Of a stretch of DNA of 5,333 nucleotides, positions 1 to 5,333 are shown one piece after another. Source of the stretch: Bacteroidales bacterium (lineage in GTDB: Bacteria; Bacteroidota; Bacteroidia; Bacteroidales; DTU049). Position 1 is the stretch's first letter, and every line of letters starts with the position of its first letter. The stretch lies in the NCBI GenBank assembly GCA_018432645.1, contig JAHDSP010000266.1, positions 1-5,333 on the forward strand, read 5' to 3'. The notes beneath the pieces are model-generated. The model was not told the origin of the DNA, did no database searches, and saw nothing but the letters and a program-made list of their open reading frames with translations. A program made the position numbers and the translations under genes.

Positions 1-11
1 ATAAAAAAACC

Positions 12-272
12 GTGGATTCATCAAATCCCAATTATCATCGTCATTCCATTCGCTTACCTGGACACGATTAGTCTCGTCCAGGTGCATATTTCATAACCAT
101 TTGCACGCACAATAGGCAATGTTTATTTGGTGAAATTGTTGATGGAGAAATAATGATGAATAAATTCGGAGAATTGATAAAATCTGAATGGCAGAAAACA
201 CGCATTATTCGCCCAAATATTGTTATTGATGCATTCGTTATTATGCCAGGAATTTTAATTATTAATGATGAA
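12..272 (+). pseudogene. Decayed REP-associated tyrosine transposase (COG1943, Y1 HUH family), N-terminal half
   Basis: Reading the plus strand in the frame of codon 12-14 gives a peptide that matches, from memory, the N-terminal half of COG1943 transposases. The visible blocks are YHRHSIRLPGHD, a stop, SRPGAYFITICTHNRQCLFGE, IVDGEIMMNKFGELIKSEWQ, then IRPNIVIDAFVIMP and GILIINDE. Intact members are single-strand nucleases/transposases that use an HUH metal site and one catalytic Tyr. Three lesions are visible. TAG at 69-71 replaces the Tyr of the usual GYDYS motif. The usual MPNHxHGI reads MPGI at about 243-254, so the HUH histidines are missing. No C-terminal half with the catalytic Tyr follows; homology stops at the palindrome at 272. 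GTG at 12-14 is a plausible original start but the 5' end is uncertain. An open stretch from ATG 153 to 362 exists, but it is only the distal part of this relic running through the palindrome into antisense pnp. Protein-level similarity is clear; loss of function is very likely. Confidence 0.8.
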
Positions 273-321
273 TTTTGTTATCATAGAGACACGTTGCAAC
301 GTGTCTCTATGATAACAAAAT
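272..321. repeat. Perfect 50-bp palindrome, REP-like / terminator-like
   Basis: Positions 272-296 are the exact reverse complement of 297-321, centred on TTG|CAA, with an AGAGACACG...CGTGTCTCT core and A/T-rich outer arms. A transcript from either strand could fold it into a hairpin of over 20 bp with a tiny loop. It lies 10 bp past the pnp stop codon and exactly at the end of the transposase relic. On the plus strand it is followed by a T-rich run (322-340), so it could end transcription entering pnp from the left. On the pnp strand the following bases are not a U-tract, so there it is more likely a 3'-end stabilising hairpin or a weak terminator. The core resembles AGAGACG-type palindromes that I recall being dispersed in Bacteroidota and cyanobacterial genomes near COG1943 genes; that link is recollection, not tested here. 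Confidence 0.85.
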
Positions 322-331
322 ATTTTTATAA

Positions 332-2467
332 TTATTTTTCTTTATTTGAATTATTATCCTGATTTTTTATTAATGCTTTATGAGAAAGTTTAAATTTACC
401 AGTTTTAGTATCGATGTCTAAAATTTTGACTTGAACATGATCACCTACTTTATAGTAATCATTTACATCATTTACACGTTTATTATCAATTTCTGAAATA
501 TGTAAAAGGCCTTCTTTACCTGGCAATATTTCCACAAAAGCTCCATAAGCCTGTATAGATTTCACGATGCCATCAAAAACATCACCTATTTGAGGAACAG
601 TAGTAATAGCTTTGATTTTATTAACAGCTTTTTCTAAACCTTCTTTATTAGTAGAGAAGATATCTACTACAGCCATATCACCTGCTTCTTCTATGACGAT
701 AGTGCTATTAGTTTCTCTTTGTAGTTCTTGAATCACTTTACCACCTACACCTATGACAGCACCCATAAATTCACGAGGAATTGTTAATTTCTTATAACGT
801 GGTACATTGGGTTTATAGTCAGGTCTACTGGTAGAAATGGTTTGATTCATTATATTTAATATATGTAATCTTCCTTTTTTTGCTTGTATTAGAGCCTCTG
901 ATAAAACTTGAAATGACAATCCTTTTACTTTAATATCCATTTGGCAAGCAGTAATGCCATCAGCTGTACCAGCTACTTTGAAGTCCATATCGCCGAGATG
1001 ATCTTCGTCTCCTAGGATATCACTTAAAACTGCATATTTACCAGTAGTTTCATCCATTATCAGTCCCATTGCGATACCTGATACAGGTTTACTCATTTTA
1101 ACACCAGAGTCCATTAGTGCTAAAGAACCTGCACATACTGTAGCCATTGATGAGCTGCCATTAGATTCTAATATATCTGATACCACTCTGATAGTATAAG
1201 GATTATCTTCATTGCGTACTATCATATTTTTTAATGCTCTAAGAGCCAAATTACCATGTCCTATTTCTCTGCGTCCCAAGCGTAATGGTTTAACCTCGCC
1301 CGTAGAAAAAGGTGGAAAATTATAATGTAATAAAAAATTACTTGTCCCTTCGTAGACTGCTCCATCTATTAATTGTTCATCAAGTTTTGTACCTAGAGTA
1401 ACAGTTGTTAAGCTTTGTGTCTCTCCTCGAGTGAAAATAGCAGAACCATGTGCAGAGGGTAAATAATTAACTTCGCACCAAATAGGTCTGATTTCATCTA
1501 AGGCACGCCCATCTAATCTTTTGCCATCTTCTAATATCATCTGTCTAACTGCTCTTTTGTGCAAATCATGGAAATATCTATTTACCATTGATGTTATTTC
1601 AGCTTTCTCATCTTCAGAAAATTGATTTAGAAATTCTTCTTTAATAGCATCAAATTTTTCTTGACGTTCTTTTTTAGAAGTTAAATGTTCTCGAGCTACT
1701 GATAAAACTTTGTCATAGCAGAAATCTTCTAATTTTTGTTTAATTTCTTCGCTATTTACTTCGTGGTCATAGATGCGTTTAGGGTTACCCGCTTTTTCTC
1801 TTAAGCGCATTTGACCTTCGATTTCTAGTTTAATATATTCATGAGCTATCTTGAGAGCTTCTATTATAGTGTTTTCATCCACTTCTTTGCTCTCTCCCTC
1901 TACCATATTAATGTCAGTTAATGTGCCACCAACCATTAAATCTAAATCAGCTAATTCTATCTCATCAATTGTAGGATTTATTTTGAATTCACCGTTTATT
2001 TTAGCTACTCTAACTTCTGAAATTGGTTGGCCAAAAGGAATGTCTGAAATAGTAAGTGCTGCGGATGCTGCTAATGCTGCAAAAGCATCTGGCGGATAAT
2101 TAGGATCTGCACTGATAAGATATACTAATACTTGAGTTTCTGCATGATAGTTTTCTGGGAAAATGGGCCTCAAAGCACGATCTACTAATCTAGCAATAAG
2201 TATTTCGTATTCTGATGGTCTAGATTCTCTTTTTAGAAAACCACCAGGGAAACGACCTGCTGCAGCATATTTCTCTTGATATTCTACTGTTAATGGCATA
2301 AAATCTGCGTCTGGAGTAGGCTCATTTTTGGAAACTGCTGTTGCTAAAAGCATCATATCTCCACATTTCACTATTACTGAACCATCAGCTTGTTTAGCTA
2401 ATTTGCCTGTTGATATTTCTACTACCTGTCCATTTGGTAGATTAATTGTCTCTTTAATTTCTTGCAT
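332..2467 (-). CDS. pnp: Polyribonucleotide nucleotidyltransferase (PNPase)
   Basis: Phosphorolytic 3'-to-5' exoribonuclease of the cytoplasm that degrades mRNA to nucleoside diphosphates; in other bacteria it is a ring-shaped trimer. At 711 residues it has the full family length. Visible order: first RNase PH domain (about 5-145, [18 protein letters not shown] at 73-90), helical linker (about 150-310), second RNase PH domain (about 320-545) with FTRGETQSL (345-353), GRREIGHG (398-405) and [13 protein letters not shown] (435-447), a KH domain (about 560-620) with its GxxG loop as GVGG (573-576), and an S1 domain (about 627-698, [19 protein letters not shown]). In [12 protein letters not shown], Asp489, Asp495 and Lys497 correspond to the E. 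coli catalytic residues Asp486, Asp492 and Lys494. The ATG start agrees with Bacteroidota homologues in the conserved INLPNGQ and [11 protein letters not shown] opening. It follows rpsO after 121 nt and is probably partly co-transcribed with it. The stop is TAA, with the 50-bp palindrome just beyond. No defect seen. Confidence 0.98.
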   Translation of the reverse strand: MQEIKETINLPNGQVVEISTGKLAKQADGSVIVKCGDMMLLATAVSKNEPTPDADFMPLTVEYQEKYAAAGRFPGGFLKRESRPSEYEILIARLVDRALRPIFPENYHAETQVLVYLISADPNYPPDAFAALAASAALTISDIPFGQPISEVRVAKINGEFKINPTIDEIELADLDLMVGGTLTDINMVEGESKEVDENTIIEALKIAHEYIKLEIEGQMRLREKAGNPKRIYDHEVNSEEIKQKLEDFCYDKVLSVAREHLTSKKERQEKFDAIKEEFLNQFSEDEKAEITSMVNRYFHDLHKRAVRQMILEDGKRLDGRALDEIRPIWCEVNYLPSAHGSAIFTRGETQSLTTVTLGTKLDEQLIDGAVYEGTSNFLLHYNFPPFSTGEVKPLRLGRREIGHGNLALRALKNMIVRNEDNPYTIRVVSDILESNGSSSMATVCAGSLALMDSGVKMSKPVSGIAMGLIMDETTGKYAVLSDILGDEDHLGDMDFKVAGTADGITACQMDIKVKGLSFQVLSEALIQAKKGRLHILNIMNQTISTSRPDYKPNVPRYKKLTIPREFMGAVIGVGGKVIQELQRETNSTIVIEEAGDMAVVDIFSTNKEGLEKAVNKIKAITTVPQIGDVFDGIVKSIQAYGAFVEILPGKEGLLHISEIDNKRVNDVNDYYKVGDHVQVKILDIDTKTGKFKLSHKALIKNQDNNSNKEK

Positions 2468-2495
2468 CTGATAATTTTTTATTATTAATAAATAA

Positions 2496-2532
2496 AAATA
2501 TAATTAGCAAAAATTATTCACTAATTATATTT
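2496..2532 (-). promoter_or_regulatory. Inverted repeat in the pnp leader (possible regulatory or processing hairpin)
   Basis: Positions 2496-2507 and 2521-2532 are exact reverse complements (12 bp, AAATATAATTAG / CTAATTATATTT) separated by 13 nt. In the rpsO-pnp transcript this hairpin would sit 28 nt upstream of the pnp start codon. The loop contains TAATTTTTG, one base longer than the Bacteroidota -7 consensus TAnnTTTG, so a pnp promoter could lie in the same place. In E. coli the pnp leader carries a hairpin used for RNase III/PNPase autoregulation; a similar role here is inference by position only. The stem is almost all A-T and would be weak, and such repeats arise readily in AT-rich spacers. 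Confidence 0.4.
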
Positions 2533-2588
2533 AAAATTCTGAAAAAAGCTCATTAAAATTTGAAAAAGATAGATTTATCTTTAAAAAA

Positions 2589-2858
2589 TCATCTACGTAT
2601 ATTAAGTTGTTTGGTAACATCAATATATTTATCGTAATTTTCTCTTTTTAAATATTTTAATAAACGTTTACGTTTATTAACCATAGTCAATAGAGAACGT
2701 TTTGCAGAAAAATCTTTTTTATTTTCTTTCATATAATCTGTTAAATGCAGGATTCTTTCTGTCAAAATAGCTATTTGCACAGCAGTGTCACCTGTATTAT
2801 TTTCATTTCCGCCAAATTTTATAGCCAGTTCTCTTGTTTTTTCTGGTGTTAAATACAT
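2589..2858 (-). CDS. rpsO: 30S ribosomal protein S15
   Basis: Primary 16S rRNA-binding protein of the small-subunit platform. The 89 residues equal the usual family length. The four-helix S15 pattern is clear: TGDTAVQIAILTERILHLT (22-40), KKDFSAKRSLL (47-57) and NKRKRLLKYLKREN (61-74). Downstream pnp gives the classic rpsO-pnp order. The start is preceded by AGGA about 2 nt before the ATG, too close for a standard Shine-Dalgarno site; weak SD signals are normal in Bacteroidota. An exact TAnnTTTG element lies 19 nt upstream, so the leader should be very short. Oddity: the normally conserved His of the LTEH motif is Tyr42, and the following His/Ser positions of the E. coli HKKDHHS segment are Asn46 and Ala52, while Asp49 is kept. 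The stop is TGA. Identification is firm. Confidence 0.97.
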   Translation of the reverse strand: MYLTPEKTRELAIKFGGNENNTGDTAVQIAILTERILHLTDYMKENKKDFSAKRSLLTMVNKRKRLLKYLKRENYDKYIDVTKQLNIRR

Positions 2859-2877
2859 ATTCCTAAATTTTAGAGTG

Positions 2878-2885
2878 CAAAATTA
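2878..2885 (-). promoter_or_regulatory. Candidate rpsO(-pnp) promoter, -7 element TAATTTTG
   Basis: The minus strand reads TAATTTTG, an exact match to the Bacteroidota -7 consensus TAnnTTTG, ending 19 nt before the rpsO ATG and just after an upstream intrinsic terminator, which is where a promoter is needed. No clear TTG/TTTG -33 box is visible at the expected 19-21 bp spacing, only A/T runs. The AT-rich background makes chance matches possible. Confidence 0.5.
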
Positions 2886-2941
2886 TAAAAAATTTTTTAT
2901 TTAAAAAAATAATTTCTTTTTCAATTTATAAAAAATTAAAA

Positions 2942-2974
2942 TAAAAAAGTCGAAGCACAGCTTCGACTTTTTTA
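2942..2974 (-). terminator. Intrinsic terminator of the ruvC-rubrerythrin unit
   Basis: A perfect 15-bp stem (2942-2956 with 2960-2974) has a 3-nt loop (ACA/TGT), a GC-bearing core GTCGAAGC/GCTTCGAC, and flanking A6/T6 runs. In the minus-strand transcript it begins 22 nt past the rubrerythrin stop codon and ends in a U6 tract. Its symmetry would let it work in both directions, but no plus-strand gene leads into it. It separates rubrerythrin from the independently promoted rpsO. Confidence 0.9.
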
Positions 2975-2996
2975 GCAGAGAAATTATGTAAAAAAA

Positions 2997-3581
2997 TTAA
3001 TATTGTTCTATTTTTAATTGATAAAAACTACGAGGATGTGAACATGCAGGGCATACTTTAGGTGGTTCGGTACCGATATGCACATAACCACATTCTCTGC
3101 AAAACCATACTACTGGTTGATCCTTTTTAAAGAATGTACCAGCTTCTACCTCTTTTAGAATTTTATCATAACGTTCAGCGTGGTGTTGCTCGGCCACAGC
3201 AATAGCTCTCAATCTATTAGCTATAGCAGTATAGCCTTCTTTCTCAGCAACATCAGCAAATTCTGGATACATACTTGTAAATTCATATGTTTCGCCTGCT
3301 ATTGCTGCTTTTAAATTATCTATTGTTGTGCCTAAGGTAGTGGGAGCACTGGCTTCTACAGTAATTTCATCTAAATTTTCAGTAGATTCTTTTTTTAGTT
3401 CATTAATATGTTTAAATAACCAGCTAGCATGCTCACGTTCATTATCTGCTGTCATAGTAAATATTTCAGCTATTTGCTCATAACCTTCATTTTTTGCTAT
3501 TTTAGCATAAAAGGTATAGCGATTCCTAGCTTGACTTTCTCCTATAAAGGCTTTTACTAAATTTTTAATTGTTTCTTTCAT
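2997..3581 (-). CDS. rbr: Rubrerythrin (diiron peroxidase)
   Basis: Cytoplasmic non-haem iron protein that reduces hydrogen peroxide to water in anaerobes and microaerophiles. It has 194 residues, the standard length. An N-terminal ferritin-like four-helix domain (about 1-145) carries all expected diiron ligands: Glu15 (GESQAR), Glu48 and His51 (EREH), Glu97 and Glu100 (GETYEF), Glu131 and His134 (EQHH). The C-terminal rubredoxin-like domain has CRECG (Cys161, Cys164) and CPAC (Cys177, Cys180) for an FeS4 centre, so electron entry and peroxide reduction should both be intact. The ATG is 6 nt after the ruvC stop, with no room for a separate promoter, so co-transcription with ruvC is likely; the terminator at 2942-2974 ends the unit. 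No signal peptide is visible. The presence of this gene suggests an oxygen-sensitive lifestyle. Confidence 0.97.
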   Translation of the reverse strand: MKETIKNLVKAFIGESQARNRYTFYAKIAKNEGYEQIAEIFTMTADNEREHASWLFKHINELKKESTENLDEITVEASAPTTLGTTIDNLKAAIAGETYEFTSMYPEFADVAEKEGYTAIANRLRAIAVAEQHHAERYDKILKEVEAGTFFKKDQPVVWFCRECGYVHIGTEPPKVCPACSHPRSFYQLKIEQY

Positions 3582-3587
3582 AATATT

Positions 3588-4166
3588 TTATTTTTTAATG
3601 ATTCTATCAGGATTATCTTCGATAAATTGGAGCCATTTATTTTTTCTAAAATGTAAATCTTCTTTAGGTATTATACTAGAATAATCTGAATAATAATGAC
3701 ATAAAGCTATTGCTGCAGCATCTGTAGCATCGAAAGGTAAAGAATCATCTTTTATTTGAAGTATATTATTTATCATGCCTGCTACTTGTTCTTTAGATGC
3801 TCTACCATTGCCTGTTACAGAAATTTTTACTTTTCTAGGAGCATACTCATAAATATCAATGCCATACTCTAATGCAGCAGCTATCACTACACCTTGTGCA
3901 CGTCCTAGCTTTAGCATAGATTGCACATTTTGTCCATAATAAGGCCCTTCTATTGATAATACATTTGGCTTATGAAAATTTATTAATTCTTTTACCGTTT
4001 TATGTATTATTTTAATTCGCTCAAAATGATCTTTTACCTTCTTTACATTTATACATCCTATGTCTATAGTAAATAGATTATAATTATCTACTCCTATTAT
4101 AGCGTAACCTGTTATATTAGATCCTGGATCTATTCCTAATATTTTATAACAATTATTTAAATCCAT
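3588..4166 (-). CDS. ruvC: Crossover junction endodeoxyribonuclease RuvC
   Basis: Holliday-junction resolvase: a dimer that nicks four-way junctions symmetrically after RuvAB branch migration in recombinational repair. The 192 residues match Bacteroidota RuvC length. The RNase H-like fold carries the four acidic catalytic residues: Asp13 (ILGIDPGSNITGYAI), Glu73 (VLSIEGPYYGQN), and Asp146 and Asp149 (DATDAAAIALCHY). The family motif VKISVTGNGRASKEQVAGMI (113-132) is present. The C-terminal tail ending NPDRIIKK is typical of Bacteroidota members. The ATG start leaves a short six-residue lead before the first beta strand. It is separated from the upstream dihydroorotase by 64 nt containing an exact TAnnTTTG element, and is followed 6 nt later by rubrerythrin. 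ruvA and ruvB are not in the window. No defect seen. Confidence 0.97.
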   Translation of the reverse strand: MDLNNCYKILGIDPGSNITGYAIIGVDNYNLFTIDIGCINVKKVKDHFERIKIIHKTVKELINFHKPNVLSIEGPYYGQNVQSMLKLGRAQGVVIAAALEYGIDIYEYAPRKVKISVTGNGRASKEQVAGMINNILQIKDDSLPFDATDAAAIALCHYYSDYSSIIPKEDLHFRKNKWLQFIEDNPDRIIKK

Positions 4167-4197
4167 TAGTATTTATTTAGCTTTTTATATCAAATGT

Positions 4198-4205
4198 CAA
4201 AATTA
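4198..4205 (-). promoter_or_regulatory. Candidate ruvC-rubrerythrin promoter, -7 element TAATTTTG
   Basis: In the 64-nt spacer between the dihydroorotase stop and ruvC, the minus strand reads TAATTTTG, an exact TAnnTTTG match, 31 nt before the ruvC ATG. It is the same octamer found upstream of rpsO. No convincing -33 TTG box is seen; the upstream bases are A/T runs overlapping the end of the dihydroorotase gene. No strong terminator separates the two genes, so read-through from upstream is also possible. Confidence 0.4.
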
Positions 4206-4230
4206 GTTAAAATATTTCTATTATTAAAAA

Positions 4231-5333
4231 TTATTTCGGATTATTAAAATATAGAGGTAATGAGGATTTATTTGGAATTATTGAATTATCATCTAGCATC
4301 ATTTGTCCATTTATCCATACTTTATCAATAGTAATTGGAATTATAAAATTCTCGTATGGGCTCCATTCACATTTATATTTCAGTTTATCACTAGTTATCA
4401 ATTCATGAGCATTATTCTTTACTATTACTAAATCTGCGTAATATCCTTCACGGATAAAACCTCTTTTATCAATTCTAAATATTTGAGCTGGTTTATGAGC
4501 CATTTTATTTATTAAATCTGGTAAAGACAAGAAATTTTTTTCTGCCAGAGCCCACATCAGACCTAATTCATGTTGAATAGACGGTATGCCAGACGGAGAC
4601 AATTCATAAGAATTCAATTTTTCATTTTTCAAATGTGGTGCATGATCACTACCAATAGTATCAATAAAATTTAAAGAATTTAATAATTGTAATCTTTGCT
4701 CTTTAGTAGATTTTATTGATGGATTTACTTTTATTAAATTGCCATAAGTAGTATAATCTGATAAATCGAAATATAGATAATGTGGACAAGTTTCAACAGA
4801 CAAATCAGAAAGTTTATTTTTAAATTTATAAATGAAATTTAGCTCATTTATGTGAGAAATATGTAAATAATGCAAACGAGTATTATATTTGTTTGCAATC
4901 GATAAAATATCTTTGGCTGCATTGATGCACGCATCTATATTTCTAATAATTGGATGAATAAAAACATCGTTATCAAAAAGATCTAAATACAACTCTTTAT
5001 TTGAGCTGATTGTAGTATTATCCTCTGCATGTACAGCTATCAAATATGGTAATTGAAAAACTTGATTAATTACAGTTGGATTTTTGAGTGATAGATTGCC
5101 AGTAGTATTGCCCCAAAAAACTTTTATACCAGCTAATTCACTAGGTTCTATTTTTTGTATTTCAGAGAAATTATCATCTACAGCTGCCAGATAGAAACCA
5201 TAATTTATGAAAGAATCTTTGCTAGCGATATCTAATTTCAGCTCTAGAAGGCTTTTATCAGTAGTAGGTGGCAGAGTATTTGGCATATCTATAAATGAAG
5301 TGACACCTCCATAGAGAGCTGCTAATGACTCTG
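4231..5333 (-). CDS. pyrC: Dihydroorotase, class I (COG0044), 5' end beyond the window
   Basis: Zinc amidohydrolase of de novo pyrimidine synthesis that interconverts N-carbamoyl-aspartate and dihydroorotate. The reading frame stays open to the window edge: 15 more codons (ESLAALYGGVTSFID) precede the first internal Met at 5284-5286, completing the family motif GGVTSFIDMPNTLPPT. So the true start and the N-terminal HxH metal motif lie outside. Counting from that Met, visible site residues are the probable carboxylated Lys55 (GIKVFWGNTTGN), His86 (VHAEDN), His142 (LHYLHIS), and catalytic Asp214 in SDHAPH. The C-terminal block RGFIREGYYADLVIV (275-289) is characteristic of dihydroorotase and related hydrolases. 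Motif spacing fits the Bacteroidota dihydroorotase rather than allantoinase or hydantoinase, though these relatives share the fold. It ends with TAA, 64 nt before ruvC. The sequence is strongly A/T-biased, with many Lys/Asn/Ile residues. pyrC is the usual Bacteroidota symbol. Confidence 0.9.
   Translation of the reverse strand, partial: ESLAALYGGVTSFIDMPNTLPPTTDKSLLELKLDIASKDSFINYGFYLAAVDDNFSEIQKIEPSELAGIKVFWGNTTGNLSLKNPTVINQVFQLPYLIAVHAEDNTTISSNKELYLDLFDNDVFIHPIIRNIDACINAAKDILSIANKYNTRLHYLHISHINELNFIYKFKNKLSDLSVETCPHYLYFDLSDYTTYGNLIKVNPSIKSTKEQRLQLLNSLNFIDTIGSDHAPHLKNEKLNSYELSPSGIPSIQHELGLMWALAEKNFLSLPDLINKMAHKPAQIFRIDKRGFIREGYYADLVIVKNNAHELITSDKLKYKCEWSPYENFIIPITIDKVWINGQMMLDDNSIIPNKSSLPLYFNNPK

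Noticed and set aside
57..82. Inverted repeat CCTGGAC / GTCCAGG with a 12-nt loop spanning the TAG codon
   Set aside because: The arms encode the PG and RPG parts of the conserved transposase N-terminus, so the symmetry is explained by coding sequence; too short to call a site.
153..362. 69-codon plus-strand reading frame beginning ATGATG
   Set aside because: It is the distal part of the longer transposase relic, and its last part merely translates the palindrome and antisense pnp. It is not an independent gene.
1851..2099. 82-codon plus-strand reading frame inside pnp
   Set aside because: Shadow of the strongly conserved pnp coding sequence; low-complexity Ser/Ala-rich translation with no family resemblance.
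2565..2582. 7-bp stem with 4-nt loop and short U-run just after the rpsO stop
   Set aside because: Stem is nearly all A-T and the U-run is only about five bases; too weak to call a terminator, and rpsO-pnp co-transcription is the usual arrangement.
2468..2588. Search of the rpsO-pnp spacer for a small gene or RNA
   Set aside because: No tRNA-like fold or coding potential; only A/T-rich sequence and the inverted repeat already listed.
332..5333. A previously undescribed system built from the minus-strand genes
   Set aside because: All five genes are recognisable housekeeping or stress genes with intact catalytic residues (as far as visible), and their grouping needs no new system to explain it.

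Overview
The window looks like a piece of an AT-rich Bacteroidota chromosome, probably from an anaerobic or microaerophilic and possibly host-restricted or genome-reduced lineage. The protein sequences read as Bacteroidota types: the dihydroorotase has a GIKVFWGNTTGN-like lysine motif, RuvC ends in NPDRIIKK, and PNPase carries the RPIWCEV and GETQSL stretches of that phylum. Exact TAnnTTTG (-7 type) promoter elements lie upstream of two genes. Rubrerythrin points to low-oxygen life. The genus cannot be fixed from the sequence alone.

All intact genes are on the minus strand. Reading right to left (their direction of transcription) they are: dihydroorotase (pyrC-like, 5' end cut by the window edge), ruvC (Holliday-junction resolvase), rubrerythrin only 6 nt after ruvC, an intrinsic terminator, rpsO (ribosomal protein S15) behind its own promoter, and pnp (polynucleotide phosphorylase). 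The rpsO-pnp order is the widely conserved ribosome/RNA-decay pair. A 121-nt AT-rich spacer between them holds a 12-bp inverted repeat just upstream of pnp. The dihydroorotase belongs to de novo pyrimidine synthesis, ruvC to recombinational repair and rubrerythrin to peroxide detoxification.

The left end (about 1-330) is the accessory part. Convergent to pnp, on the plus strand, lies the N-terminal half of a decayed COG1943 / REP-associated tyrosine transposase (RAYT, Y1 HUH family). Its frame contains a TAG where the family has Tyr. Its HUH metal-binding motif has been removed by what looks like a clean in-frame loss of four codons, and its C-terminal half is gone. The recognisable homology ends exactly where a perfect 50-bp palindrome begins, 10 bp beyond the pnp stop codon. 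The palindrome resembles dispersed REP-like elements, and together they look like the fossil of a RAYT/REP locus. This is the most interesting part of the window; everything else is ordinary housekeeping content. No tRNA, rRNA, CRISPR or intact mobile element was seen.
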